Assembly: GCA_965215165.1 (NCBI GenBank)
Contig: CBDCCX010000006.1
Location: forward strand, 1,054,001-1,118,000
Direction: 5' to 3'
Source of the DNA: JANQRZ01 sp965215165
GTDB lineage: Bacteria > Bacteroidota > Rhodothermia > Rhodothermales > JANQRZ01
Length of the DNA: 64,000 nucleotides
Below are positions 25,301 to 34,399 of the stretch, one piece after another. Below the pieces are notes generated by a model that saw only the letters and a list, made by a program, of their open reading frames with translations, had not been told where the DNA came from and did no database searches. Made by a program: the position numbers and the translations under genes. Every line of letters starts with the position of its first letter. Within the stretch, counting starts at the first letter, position 1.

Positions 25301-26788
25301 TCAACCCCGCTCGGCCGTGCGCCGGGCCATCCAGCGGTTGAGCGCGGCGAACAGCACCAGCGCCACGGCCCACTGCACCAGGCACGTCATCGGGCTGAAC
25401 GCGTCGAACGGGTTGTACCACGTGTCCGGCGCGTAGACCGTCGCCGCCAGGCCGAGCCACCAGACGAGCAGCACGACGGCCTCCAGCGGGACGAGGTAGC
25501 GGATCACGCCGTCCCACAGCGCCGGGAGCCGCCAGTCGCCGGGCGTCGCCAAGTCGTTGCGCAGCCGGGCCGCGCCGTGGCGCACGACGGCGAAGGCGAC
25601 GAACGCGCCGGAGATCATCAGCGCCACGCCCCACACAAAGTCCTGGTTGGCGAAGAACGTCAGGTTCAGCGCGCTCGGCACGCCGAGCACGAACCCGACG
25701 CCCGCGACGGTCCCCACGGCGCGGCCGCGCGGCAGGCCGAAGTCCACGAGCGCGCGCGAGGCCAGCTCGATCATCGAGATCAGCGACGAGAGCGCGGCGA
25801 ACGAGAGCGCGAGGAAGAACCCCACGGCGAGGACCTTGCCGAAGGCCATCTGCGCGAAGAGCTGCGGCATCCAGATGAACGTCAGGCCCGTCGAGGCCGG
25901 CCCGCTCGTCCGCATCACGTCCAGGATCTCGCCCCGGCTCATCTCGGCCCCGAGGACCGCGAAGACCGTCCCGAAGATCATCGTCGCCGCCAGAAGCGAC
26001 ACCGTGTTGTTGCCGACGCCCGTGAGGACGGCGTTGCGGACGACCCCGTGCTCCTTCTTCATGTAGGCCGCGTAGGTCAGGATCAGGCCCCAGCCCGCGC
26101 CGGTGTCCCAGGCGTTCTGCGTCAGCGCCTCCAGCCACAGGCGCGGCTCCGAGAGCTGGCTCCAGTCCGGGGTGAAGAGGTACGCCAGCCCCGCCCCCGC
26201 GCCGGGCAGCGTGAGGGCGCGGACGACCGCGACCAGGACGATCACGAGTAGGGTCGGCACCAAGACCTGGTTGACGCGCTCGATGGAGCGGACCCCCTGC
26301 CGGCAGGCGAGCGCGCCCAGCCCCATCGCCGCCGCGTGCCAGAACAGCGGCCACGGGCTCGACTGGAAGCCGTCCCACGTCGCCATCGCCGACTCGGTCG
26401 TGAGCGGCAGCCCGGCGAAGAGCGACTCGGTGGTGTAGTAGAAGCACCACCCGGCGACGACCGCGTAGTAGAACATGATGGCCGTCGCCACGAACCCGAC
26501 GAACGCGCCCATCCACGCGAAGCGCTCGCCGGCCAGCCGGGTGAAGGTCCCGACCACGCCCTGCCGCCCGCGCTGCCCGAGCGCGTACTCGGCGATGATG
26601 AGCGGGATGCTCCAGGCCACCAGGAAGACGAGCCACGCGAAGAGGAACGCCCCCGCCCCGTCGTCCCCGCCGTTCTGCGCGGCGATGCGCGGGAACCGCC
26701 AGATGTTGCCCGTCCCGACGGCGATGCCGAGCACGCTCAGGAGCAGCGCCCAGCGCGACGAGAAGCGTTGGTCAGAGTCGTGGGGCAT
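25301..26788 (-). CDS. sodium-dependent transporter, neurotransmitter:sodium symporter (NSS) family
   Basis: Inner-membrane symporter of 495 residues with about 11-12 helices, expected to import an amino acid with Na+. TM1 carries the NSS hallmark with unwound Gly-rich Na+ site (GIAVGTGNIWRFPRIAAQ), and TM6 resembles LeuT (LTFIWMPQLFAQM, AFGKVLAVGFFLALSFAAL). The frame overlaps the preceding parA stop by 17 bp on the same strand, an unusual arrangement for unrelated functions. The substrate is not readable from sequence. Confidence 0.93.
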   Translation of the reverse strand: MPHDSDQRFSSRWALLLSVLGIAVGTGNIWRFPRIAAQNGGDDGAGAFLFAWLVFLVAWSIPLIIAEYALGQRGRQGVVGTFTRLAGERFAWMGAFVGFVATAIMFYYAVVAGWCFYYTTESLFAGLPLTTESAMATWDGFQSSPWPLFWHAAAMGLGALACRQGVRSIERVNQVLVPTLLVIVLVAVVRALTLPGAGAGLAYLFTPDWSQLSEPRLWLEALTQNAWDTGAGWGLILTYAAYMKKEHGVVRNAVLTGVGNNTVSLLAATMIFGTVFAVLGAEMSRGEILDVMRTSGPASTGLTFIWMPQLFAQMAFGKVLAVGFFLALSFAALSSLISMIELASRALVDFGLPRGRAVGTVAGVGFVLGVPSALNLTFFANQDFVWGVALMISGAFVAFAVVRHGAARLRNDLATPGDWRLPALWDGVIRYLVPLEAVVLLVWWLGLAATVYAPDTWYNPFDAFSPMTCLVQWAVALVLFAALNRWMARRTAERG

Positions 26789-27605
26789 ACGGATCGGGAG
26801 TCGGAGGAGCGGACGGGTAGGCCTCGGCGGGCACAGGCGGCGCGCCCGGCTCGGGGAAGAGGAGGCGGCTCAGCTCGTCGGTGGCGTTGGCGTAGTCCCT
26901 GGCACCGCGCGAGGCGAGGTCGCGGTCGAAGACGGTCCGGCCGCCGTGCGTGCTCTCGGCCAGCGAGGCGCTCGTGCGGATCTCGGCCGCGAGCACGCGG
27001 TCGCCGTAGGTCTGGCGGACGTAGTGGCCGTAGCGCTCGTGGTCCCGCTTGCGGGCGTCGACCTGGGTCAGCAGCAGCAGCGGCTCGGCCAGCGACGGGT
27101 TCAGCTTGTCCTGGACGAGCTTGGCCGTCGAGTAGGTCTGCTCGGCCCCGACGACGGGCTGGAACTCGGGCGTGACCGGGATCAGCACGGCGTCGCTCGC
27201 CACAAGCGCGTTGAGGCTGAAGACGGTCATCGCTGCGGCGGTGTCGAGGAGGATGAGGTCGTAGTCGTGTCCCTGCTCCAGCGCCTCCTTGATCCAGAGC
27301 ACGTCGGTGGGGCGGTTGAGCCCGCGCGCCGCCTTCGTCATGCTGTACGACGCCGGCAGCAGGTCGAACCCGTGCAGCGGCACGGCGGCCAGGTCGCGCG
27401 GCACCACCTCGGGGTCGAAGAGCGCCAGCGACGACTGCGCGGCGTCCGGCTCGTCCACGCCGAGGAGCCGCGTCAGGAAGCCCTGCGGGTCGAGGTCCAC
27501 CGCCAGCACGCGGCGGCCGCTGAGGCCGAGCGCCGCCGCCATGTGGATGGTGGTGGTGGTCTTGCCGGTCCCGCCTTTGTGGTTGCAGATGCTGAGGACG
27601 GGCAT
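26772..27605 (-). CDS. ParA/Soj-family ATPase (orphan)
   Basis: Cytoplasmic P-loop ATPase of the ParA/MinD class with the deviant Walker A (NHKGGTGKTTTT, residues 8-19), AVDLDPQG, LLDTAAAMT and a downstream VDARKRDH basic patch. I chose ATG at 27605 (MPVLSICNHK) over an upstream ATG. The last 40 residues are a proline-rich tail. No parB or parS-like repeats are seen, so it may position a protein cargo rather than DNA, or work with a ParB elsewhere. It lies immediately before the NSS gene and overlaps it. Confidence 0.9.
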   Translation of the reverse strand: MPVLSICNHKGGTGKTTTTIHMAAALGLSGRRVLAVDLDPQGFLTRLLGVDEPDAAQSSLALFDPEVVPRDLAAVPLHGFDLLPASYSMTKAARGLNRPTDVLWIKEALEQGHDYDLILLDTAAAMTVFSLNALVASDAVLIPVTPEFQPVVGAEQTYSTAKLVQDKLNPSLAEPLLLLTQVDARKRDHERYGHYVRQTYGDRVLAAEIRTSASLAESTHGGRTVFDRDLASRGARDYANATDELSRLLFPEPGAPPVPAEAYPSAPPTPDPYAPRL

Positions 27606-27983
27606 GAGGGATCGGGGTGCGGGTGAGCGGGCGTTGCGTTTCACATCAGCCCCCGGCCGGGGGGTGGCGAAGCTCCTAGAGCGTCCTAGAGCGAGCGGGG
27701 GATCGAGCCAGGCGTCCTCTTTCGGCTCCCGCCCGTCGCGGTGTGGGCGTTCCGAATCTCTCTGAGCCGAGCGAAATTACCGGCCGGCCCGCGGGGATGC
27801 AACCCGGCTCGCCGAGGCGTCCTCGGCGGCTTCCCTTTAGCCCGCACCCGGGGACACCGATATCTGATCCGACGCGCCCGCTCTTCGATCTCGTCTCACC
27901 ACCGAGTACCTTGCGCGCGTCCCCCCTTCCCGGATGGGAAGAGACCCCGCCGCGAACCGTTCTCGACGCCCCAGCCCACGCTT
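27606..27983. other. 378-bp intergenic region between divergent parA and lnt
   Basis: No gene. It contains a hairpin GCCGAGG-CGT-CCTCGGC around 27812-27828, a near-direct repeat CTCCTAGAGCGTCCTAGAGCG near 27672, and must hold promoters for both directions. I see no clear consensus promoter. Confidence 0.5.
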
Positions 27984-29675
27984 GTGACTGCCCTCCCCCG
28001 CTCCCGCTTCGTCGATCAGTTTAGCGGCTCGATCTGGGTGCTCATCTCCGGCATGATGCTCGGGCTGAGCTTCCCGCCTTTCCCGCTGTGGTGGCTGGCG
28101 TATGTCGCGCTCGTGCCCCTGCTGGTCCGCTGGAGCCGGATGCCGCTGGGCTGGATGCTGCTGCGCGAGGCGTACTCGGCGTTCCTGGTGATGGCCGCCA
28201 TCGCCGGGCACTGGGTGCTGTTCCACGAGCACGTGCTGACGGCGCTCACCTCCGGCCTGGGGCTGCTGCTGCTGCCGGTGCCGATGACGCTGCCCGTCGT
28301 GGCCGCCGCGCTCGCGAAGCAACGCTTCGGGTTCGGGTTCGGGTTCGCGGTCCTCGTCTCGTCGTGGCTGGCGATGGAGTACGCGATGACGCACGGGCCG
28401 GTGGCGCTGCCGTGGCTGCTGCTCGGCAACACGCAGGCGACGGCGACCCCGTTCAACCAGTTCGCCGACCTCGGCGGCGTGGGCGGCCTGACGCTGTGGC
28501 TCTGGCTCGTCAACGGGGCCCTCTTCTGGGCGATCCAGGTCCGCCCGACCTTTGCGAAAACGGCCTTCGCCGTGGCGGCCGTCGTCCTGCTCGCCGCACC
28601 GGTCGGCTACGGCTGGTGGCGCACCGACCGGCTCGAAGCGCCGACCGGGACGCTCGAGGTCGGGCTGGTGCAGCCGGCCGTGTCGCCGCACCGCTGGTCC
28701 GACGTGACGAACGGCGCGCGCGTCGACCTGATGGCGACGCTCTCGGCGCAGCAGCTCCGCGCCGCCGAGGGCAGCGGCCCTACGCGCCCCGCCCGGCGGC
28801 CGGCCCTCCTGGTCTGGCCCGAGACCTCGCTGCCGGTCTACGCCGACGCCCGCCGCCAGCGCGCCCTCTACCGCCGCCTCGACGCCTGGACCGTCGAGCA
28901 CGACGTGGCCCTGCTGACCGGGGCCATCACGCGCTACGACTCGGCCCCGTCGCTGACGGTCGACGCGGTCGTCGCCGAGAAGTACGCCCAGGTGACGCCG
29001 TACTACAACAGCGCGCTCCTCTTCCAGGGCGGCGACCCGACCCAGCAGATCGACAAGATCCACATGATCCCGTTCGCCGAGCGCGTGCCGCTGGTCGAGT
29101 GGCGGCCGGCGCTCGCGGCGCTCGGCGTGGCCTCAGGGGGCGTCGGGGCCTACGGCCTGGGGCGGCGGCAGCGGATCCTGGAGGCCGGCTCGGCGCGGTT
29201 CGGCGCGCTGATCTGCTACGAGTCGCTCTTCGGCGACCACGCCCGGCGGCTCGTCGAGAATGGAGCCGAGTTCCTGACGGTCCTCTCGCAGGACGGGTGG
29301 TGGGGCCGCTCGGCCGGCTACCGCCAGCACTTCGCGCTCTCGCGGCTGCGCGCCGTGGAGAACCGCCGGGCCGTCGTGATGGGCACCGTCACCGGGCGCA
29401 GCGGCCTCATCGAGCCCGACGGCAGCGTCCGCGCCGTGACCGGCTGGATGGAGCAGACCGTCCACCAGACCTCGGTCCCGCTGCTCCACGCGCCGACCTA
29501 CTACACCACCCACGGCGACTGGGTCGGGCGCTCGGCGCTCGTGCTGACGCTCCTGCTCGCCCTCCTCTGGGGCTTCATGACGCTCTTCTTTCCCGAGTGG
29601 CGCGCCCCGTCGGCGAAGCGGACCAAGCAGCCGGCGCGCCGCCAGACGATCAGCCTGACCCGGCTGTCCTCGTAG
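27984..29675 (+). CDS. lnt: apolipoprotein N-acyltransferase
   Basis: Adds the third acyl chain to lipoproteins at the periplasmic face, completing the maturation needed for the many lipoproteins in this window. It has about seven N-terminal membrane helices, a nitrilase domain and a final helix. The triad is intact: E280 (WPETSLP), K358 (DKIHMIPFAERVP) and C411 (GALICYESLF). I chose GTG at 27984 because the upstream extension has no coding character. About 563 residues is a normal length. A maf gene follows after 54 bp. Confidence 0.94.
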   Translation: MTALPRSRFVDQFSGSIWVLISGMMLGLSFPPFPLWWLAYVALVPLLVRWSRMPLGWMLLREAYSAFLVMAAIAGHWVLFHEHVLTALTSGLGLLLLPVPMTLPVVAAALAKQRFGFGFGFAVLVSSWLAMEYAMTHGPVALPWLLLGNTQATATPFNQFADLGGVGGLTLWLWLVNGALFWAIQVRPTFAKTAFAVAAVVLLAAPVGYGWWRTDRLEAPTGTLEVGLVQPAVSPHRWSDVTNGARVDLMATLSAQQLRAAEGSGPTRPARRPALLVWPETSLPVYADARRQRALYRRLDAWTVEHDVALLTGAITRYDSAPSLTVDAVVAEKYAQVTPYYNSALLFQGGDPTQQIDKIHMIPFAERVPLVEWRPALAALGVASGGVGAYGLGRRQRILEAGSARFGALICYESLFGDHARRLVENGAEFLTVLSQDGWWGRSAGYRQHFALSRLRAVENRRAVVMGTVTGRSGLIEPDGSVRAVTGWMEQTVHQTSVPLLHAPTYYTTHGDWVGRSALVLTLLLALLWGFMTLFFPEWRAPSAKRTKQPARRQTISLTRLSS

Positions 29676-29729
29676 CGCGGCACCGCACGGGACCGAGAGC
29701 CTATCTTCCGGCTCCTCGCCCTCGCGCCC

Positions 29730-30338
29730 ATGCTCCGCCTCCGCGTCCCGCTCGTCCTGGCCTCGCGCTCGCCGCGCCGGCGAGACCTCCTCGAACGCCT
29801 GGGCGTCCCGTTCTCCGTCCACCCGAGCGACGCCGACGAGACGCTCCCCCCTGGCCTTGACCCCGGCCCGGCGGTCGCTCTGCTGGCCCGGCACAAGGCC
29901 GAGGCCGTCGCGCCTGCCTACCCCGCTGCGCTCACGCTCGGGGCCGACACCGTCGTGGTGCTCGACGGGACGATCCTCGGCAAGCCCACGGACGCGGTCG
30001 ACGCCGCGGCGATGCTGACTCGGCTCAGCGGTCGCACGCACACCGTCTGGACCGGCCTCGCCCTGACTCGGGCTGGCCGAACCGTCACCGCGCACGAAGC
30101 GACCGAGGTCCGGTTCGCGGCGCTCTCCGAGGGGCAGATCGCGGACTACGTGGCTAGCGGCTCGCCGCTCGACAAGGCGGGATCGTACGGGATCCAGGAC
30201 GACTGGGGCACACTCTTCGTCGAAGGCATCCAGGGAGACTACTACAACGTCGTCGGCCTGCCGCTGCACCGGCTCTACCAAACGCTTCGCGCCCATTTCG
30301 CCGATCTTCTCGTCCCGCCCGGCGTTGGGGAGAACTAA
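29730..30338 (+). CDS. maf: Maf-like nucleoside triphosphate pyrophosphatase
   Basis: Hydrolyses dTTP/UTP and modified pyrimidine triphosphates, a house-cleaning enzyme linked to septum formation. The 202 residues show the Maf signatures LASRSPRRRDLLERLG, DADET, RHKAEAV, LGADTVVVLDG, GKPTDAVDAAAMLTRLSGR and DKAGSYGIQ. The short gap after lnt suggests cotranscription. The glutamine amidotransferase follows after 29 bp. Confidence 0.95.
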   Translation: MLRLRVPLVLASRSPRRRDLLERLGVPFSVHPSDADETLPPGLDPGPAVALLARHKAEAVAPAYPAALTLGADTVVVLDGTILGKPTDAVDAAAMLTRLSGRTHTVWTGLALTRAGRTVTAHEATEVRFAALSEGQIADYVASGSPLDKAGSYGIQDDWGTLFVEGIQGDYYNVVGLPLHRLYQTLRAHFADLLVPPGVGEN

Positions 30339-30367
30339 CCCGCCTCTCCTCTAGGTCCCGTCGCCCT

Positions 30368-31108
30368 ATGGCTCCCACCTACGACCAGCTCCGCGTCCGC
30401 CTCGTCCAGGTCCGGGACCGCCGCGCCGTGCTGCGCGAGGAGCAGCAGACGTTTCTCGAGCGCTGCCACCTCCGGCCCGAGCAGCTCCTGACCGTCAACG
30501 CGCTCTCCGAGCCGCTCGGCGAGGCGCTGCTCGACGGGGTCGACGCCGTGATGATCGGCGGGGCCGGAGCGTACTCGGTGACGCACACCTACCCGTGGAC
30601 CGCCGCCCTCATCCAGCTCGTGGAGGGCTGCTACGAGCGCCGGCTGCCCCTCTTCGGATCGTGCTGGGGGCACCAGTTCATCGCCCGCGCCTTCGGCGGG
30701 ACGGTCGTCCAGGACCTCGAGCGTAGCGAGATGGGCACCCACGAGGTCGTCCTCACCGAGGCCGGCCAGGCCGACCCGCTCTTCCGCGATTTCCCCGTCC
30801 GGTTCTCGGCGCAGATGGGGCACCAGGACCGCGTCAGCGTGCTCCCGGCCGACGCCGTCGAGCTGGCGTGCAACGGCACGGCCCCGTTCCAGTCCTTCCG
30901 CATCGCCGGCCGGCCGATCTACGGCACGCAGTTCCACAGCGAGCTGGACGCCGAGCGCGAGCGGCAGCGGCTCGTCGCCTACCGGGCCTACTACACCGAG
31001 ACGCAGAGCGAGGCCGAGTTCGAGCACACGGTTGCCACGCTGCGCGACACGCCGGAGGTGGACGGCCTGCTCTCGGCGTTCCTGGAGCGCTTCGCGGTGA
31101 GCGCGTAG
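30368..31108 (+). CDS. class I glutamine amidotransferase-like protein
   Basis: A 246-residue protein with a GMP-synthase-type glutaminase domain: nucleophile C99 in FGSCWGHQF, catalytic H190 and E192 in QFHSELD, and the oxyanion strand MIGGAGAYSV. It lacks a synthetase domain, so it may hydrolyse gamma-glutamyl compounds or serve a partner. It ends the lnt-maf-GATase run and is convergent with the response regulator. Confidence 0.88.
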   Translation: MAPTYDQLRVRLVQVRDRRAVLREEQQTFLERCHLRPEQLLTVNALSEPLGEALLDGVDAVMIGGAGAYSVTHTYPWTAALIQLVEGCYERRLPLFGSCWGHQFIARAFGGTVVQDLERSEMGTHEVVLTEAGQADPLFRDFPVRFSAQMGHQDRVSVLPADAVELACNGTAPFQSFRIAGRPIYGTQFHSELDAERERQRLVAYRAYYTETQSEAEFEHTVATLRDTPEVDGLLSAFLERFAVSA

Positions 31109-31113
31109 TCGGT

Positions 31114-31557
31114 CTAGGCCGCCTTCCGCCGGACATCGCCGGCGGCCTCGTGGAGCACGGCGAACAGGTCGGCCTTGACGAAGGGCTTGCTGACGTAGCT
31201 GCTGAAGCCGGCGTCGAGGAAGCGCTCGCGGTCGCCGGGCAGGGCGTAGGCGGTGCAGGCGAGCGCCGGGAGGTCGGCGTGCTGCGGCATCGCGTGGAGC
31301 GCCTCGAGCACGTCCACGCCGGTGCGATCCTCGCCGAGGTTGATGTCGAGCAGCGCCACGTCGAAGGTCTTCTCCCCGGCCACCGCCAAGGCCTCGTCGA
31401 CGCCGCTGACGAGCGTGGCGTCGAACCCCTTGCGGAGCAGGTGGCGCAGCAGGAGCCGCGACTCGGCGTTGTCTTCGAGCACAAGGACGCGCGGCTTGGC
31501 GTCGGCCGGCTCGGAAGGGGTTCTGGCAGAGGCCGTCGGGGCTAGAGACTCTCTCAT
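31114..31557 (-). CDS. single-domain response regulator
   Basis: A CheY-like receiver domain of 147 residues without an output domain. The phospho-acceptor is D71 (LLDINLGED), acidic pocket ED 28-29 (VLVLEDNAES), switch T102 (ACTAYALPG) and K124 (YVSKPF). A 20-residue polar extension precedes the domain. No histidine kinase is encoded beside it, so its partner is unknown. Confidence 0.93.
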   Translation of the reverse strand: MRESLAPTASARTPSEPADAKPRVLVLEDNAESRLLLRHLLRKGFDATLVSGVDEALAVAGEKTFDVALLDINLGEDRTGVDVLEALHAMPQHADLPALACTAYALPGDRERFLDAGFSSYVSKPFVKADLFAVLHEAAGDVRRKAA

Positions 31558-31643
31558 CGGAACGGAAGGGATAGGTTCGGGTGGCCCCGTCGGTATCGGC
31601 CCCCCGGCGCTCTATGTAAACTAGCCCGCGCTCTTTTCGCGCC

Positions 31644-32762
31644 TCACGCCGTCTTCGAGACGGGGGCCGGGTCGATCACGGTCTCGCTCTCGCCTTTTCC
31701 GCCGACCGACTCGTCACCGCCCGGCTCCGCGTTGACGGGGCGGTCCAGGAGGCTCTCCGTGTCGCCGTCGGCGTTGGCTCCGGTCAGTCCGTCGCGCGTG
31801 GCCTGCCGGCCGCGCCCGGCCTGCTTCCCGAACACCAGCTCGCGCCACGTCAGCGACAGGTCGGCGCGGTCGGGGAAGCGCTTGCCGCGCGTCTGGGCGA
31901 AGTTCAGAATTCCGACGAGCAGCACCCCGCCGACGGTGTTGCCCACGAGCACGGCCCCGACGAAGCGTACGGCCTCGCCGAGCGGCGCCAAGCCCTGGAA
32001 GACGAGGAAGAGCGCCTCGCACGAGCCGATGATGCAGTGGAACAGGTCGGCGCTCGGGATGAGCGTCATCAGGATCATCACGACGAGCAGCCGCGCCGTG
32101 GTCTCGCGCGCGGCGTGGTTGAGCCACACCATGCTCGCCACGATCCACCCCGCCATCAGGCCCTTCCAGAAGAGCGCCTCCGTGGAGACCTCCAGCCCGT
32201 GGAGCGCGAAGCCGCGCGCCGCCTCGGCCGTGTCGGGGTCGAAGAGCGGGGTCCAGGCGAAGGCCATCGCCGCAAGAGCCGCCCCGGCGAGGTTGGCCGC
32301 GAGCACGATCGCCCAGAGCCGCAGGAGCTGCGGCACGCTCGCGATGCGCGTCAGCACGAGGGTGACGGGCGTGAGCGTGTTCTCGGTGAAGAGCTGGTAG
32401 CGCCCGAGCACGATCAGCAGGAAGCCCGCCGGGTAGAGCAGGTTGCCCAGCATCACGCTCCCGGTTTCGGCCGTGATCGCGGCGCGAGCCACGAACGACA
32501 GCCCGATCGACAGACCCGCCGCCAGGCCAGAGAGGAACAGCAGCCGGGTCGAGCGCACGAACTCCTCGTCGGCGGTGGCGACGAGGCGCTGGAAGATCTC
32601 GTCGGTCGAGAAGAGGTCGCGCACGGCGTGGCCGGCCGCCGGGGCTCCGCTCTCGGAGCGGTCGAGCGTGGTGCGGAAGGCGTCGTCGTCCGTCGCCTCG
32701 GGGCTGTCGGGCGGGCGGGAGAGCACGGCCTTGCGGCCGGCAATCGAAGAGCGAGTAGACAC
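31644..32762 (-). CDS. formate/nitrite transporter (FNT) family protein
   Basis: Pentameric channel or transporter for small monovalent anions. The 372-residue protein has six core helices between an acidic N-terminal extension (about 60 residues) and a long charged C-terminal tail. FNT features include LYPAGFLLIVLGRYQLFTEN, the KGLMAGWIVASMVWLNH helix and the broken helix VGNTVGGVLLVGILN. Overall it is closer to the YfdC-like branch than to FocA or NirC. The ion carried cannot be told. Confidence 0.87.
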   Translation of the reverse strand: MSTRSSIAGRKAVLSRPPDSPEATDDDAFRTTLDRSESGAPAAGHAVRDLFSTDEIFQRLVATADEEFVRSTRLLFLSGLAAGLSIGLSFVARAAITAETGSVMLGNLLYPAGFLLIVLGRYQLFTENTLTPVTLVLTRIASVPQLLRLWAIVLAANLAGAALAAMAFAWTPLFDPDTAEAARGFALHGLEVSTEALFWKGLMAGWIVASMVWLNHAARETTARLLVVMILMTLIPSADLFHCIIGSCEALFLVFQGLAPLGEAVRFVGAVLVGNTVGGVLLVGILNFAQTRGKRFPDRADLSLTWRELVFGKQAGRGRQATRDGLTGANADGDTESLLDRPVNAEPGGDESVGGKGESETVIDPAPVSKTA

Positions 32763-32923
32763 GGGCAGCGGGGGCGAGGGAGCCGGTTGTACGCGGCCCG
32801 CGCCCCCGGTTCCTCGCTCCCGTCGTCTGGTCGGTCGTCCTTTACGAGCAGCGCGCCCAGCCTCCGAAGAGACCAGGCGCGCTGTCTGTGCTTCTGTACG
32901 TCGCGGCTTCTGTGCGTCGCGGG

Positions 32924-34372
32924 CTACTTCACGAGCACGACGCGGGTCGAGCCGCGGACGGTCGCGCCCTCGAGCACGACGGTGTACGTGCCGCTCGGGA
33001 GCGAGCGGCCGTCCACCTCGACGGAGCGGAACTCGTCGGCGTCGGTCATGCCCTCGTAGAGCACGGCGATGCGGCGGCCGATCGCGTCATAGAGCGTGAC
33101 CGTCACGTCCTGCGCCTCGGCGAGGCGGAAGCGCACCGTCGTCGTAGCGTCGAACGGGTTCGGGCGCGCGCCTTCGAGCACGTAGCCCTCGGGCATGGCC
33201 TGCTCCGAGGTCTCGGCGCGGATGGGCGCGGTCGTCATGAAGTCCTCGACGGTCGGCTCCGCACTCGAGGGGCGGCCGTCGTTGCGGAACGGGACGAGCG
33301 TCGGGCCGACCACGTCGCACTCCCAGGGGTTGCCCGCGCCGTGGAGCGCGCTCGACCGGTACCAGAGCACCACGTCCTGGTTCACGAGCGACTCGCCGCT
33401 GACGAGCTGCGGCCGGTTCGGGTTGATGGCGCAGCCCACGCTGCCGTCGTCGAACTCGCCGGCATCGTAGCGGACGGCCATCATGTCGAGCTTCGAGAAA
33501 GCGTCGACCGGCAGCTCCAGGTCTGCCTCGGACGGGATGATCTTGTAGCCGGCACGGAGGCCCGCGTCGCGGACGGCCCAGAAGACGCCGTCGTCCGGGT
33601 TGCCCCAGGTGCGCTGGGTCTCGCTGGTGAAGCGCGTGATGGCGTTCGTCGTCGGGTTGACCTCGTAGATCTGGTCCTCGCCGCCGCCGGACTGCCCGGC
33701 GAGCAGGTCGAAGTCGAACCGGTAGTAGACGTGGTGGCGGTGGGCCTCATCGGTGCAGGTCGCGGTCGCCGCCGAGAACGAGTACTCGGGCCAGATGCGG
33801 CCGTCGCGGTAGAAGTGCCACTTCAGGCGGTAGCGGTACCAGCCGGCATTCATGTGAGTGGTGACGATCAGCTCGTCGTCGGTCTCCTCGACCGCGACAC
33901 CGCGGAAGTTACCGGCGTCGCCGCCGCTGCCGCCGGCCTGGTTGATGTCGCACGTGGTCTGGACCGAGCCGAAGTCGGCGTCGGCGAAGCAGCCGTTGGG
34001 GCGGATGCCGGTGGCGGCGAAGCCGGCCTCGGAGTAGCTCCAGTCGCGGTAGCAGCCGCAGCCTCCGGGGTCGTACTCGACGTTGAGGACGGGCGTGTGG
34101 GCGCGCTTGAAGATCAGGAAGCCCCGGTAGTAGGCGTTGAGGATCTCGAGCCCGGAGCCGTCGCTGCCCGAGCTGCGCGAGGGCCGGACGTAGTCGAACG
34201 ACCAGATCGGGTTGTCGGCGGGCCAGTCGATGTGGCCGGTCACGGCCGAGGTGCAGTTGGCCGTGGCGTTGTAGCCCGAGGGCGTCGTGCTGAGTGCGGA
34301 GACCTGAGCGTACGCGGGAGCCGCCAGAAGCAGAAGGCCCAGCGCCGCAGAGAGAGATAGAACGTGTCGCAT
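32924..34372 (-). CDS. secreted copper-amine-oxidase-like catalytic-domain protein with T9SS tail
   Basis: A 482-residue exported protein (signal MRHVLSLSAALGLLLLAAPAYA) ending in a T9SS sorting domain from about 395 (GARPNPFDAT ... VTLYDAIGRRIAVLYEG). The central part resembles the C-terminal domain of copper amine oxidases. ELIVTTHMNAGWYRYRLKW corresponds to the strand bearing the TPQ tyrosine, with Y179 in the right place but without the flanking Asn and Asp/Glu. HRH (211-213) matches the Cu-binding HxH, followed by YYRFDFDL. DVVLWY (333-338) and H344 match the strand with the third copper histidine. The match is by eye and function is uncertain; the gene after it supplies an N-domain-like partner. 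Confidence 0.65.
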   Translation of the reverse strand: MRHVLSLSAALGLLLLAAPAYAQVSALSTTPSGYNATANCTSAVTGHIDWPADNPIWSFDYVRPSRSSGSDGSGLEILNAYYRGFLIFKRAHTPVLNVEYDPGGCGCYRDWSYSEAGFAATGIRPNGCFADADFGSVQTTCDINQAGGSGGDAGNFRGVAVEETDDELIVTTHMNAGWYRYRLKWHFYRDGRIWPEYSFSAATATCTDEAHRHHVYYRFDFDLLAGQSGGGEDQIYEVNPTTNAITRFTSETQRTWGNPDDGVFWAVRDAGLRAGYKIIPSEADLELPVDAFSKLDMMAVRYDAGEFDDGSVGCAINPNRPQLVSGESLVNQDVVLWYRSSALHGAGNPWECDVVGPTLVPFRNDGRPSSAEPTVEDFMTTAPIRAETSEQAMPEGYVLEGARPNPFDATTTVRFRLAEAQDVTVTLYDAIGRRIAVLYEGMTDADEFRSVEVDGRSLPSGTYTVVLEGATVRGSTRVVLVK

Positions 34373-34399
34373 GGAGAGAGAGGGTTGGCGTGGGAAGGG

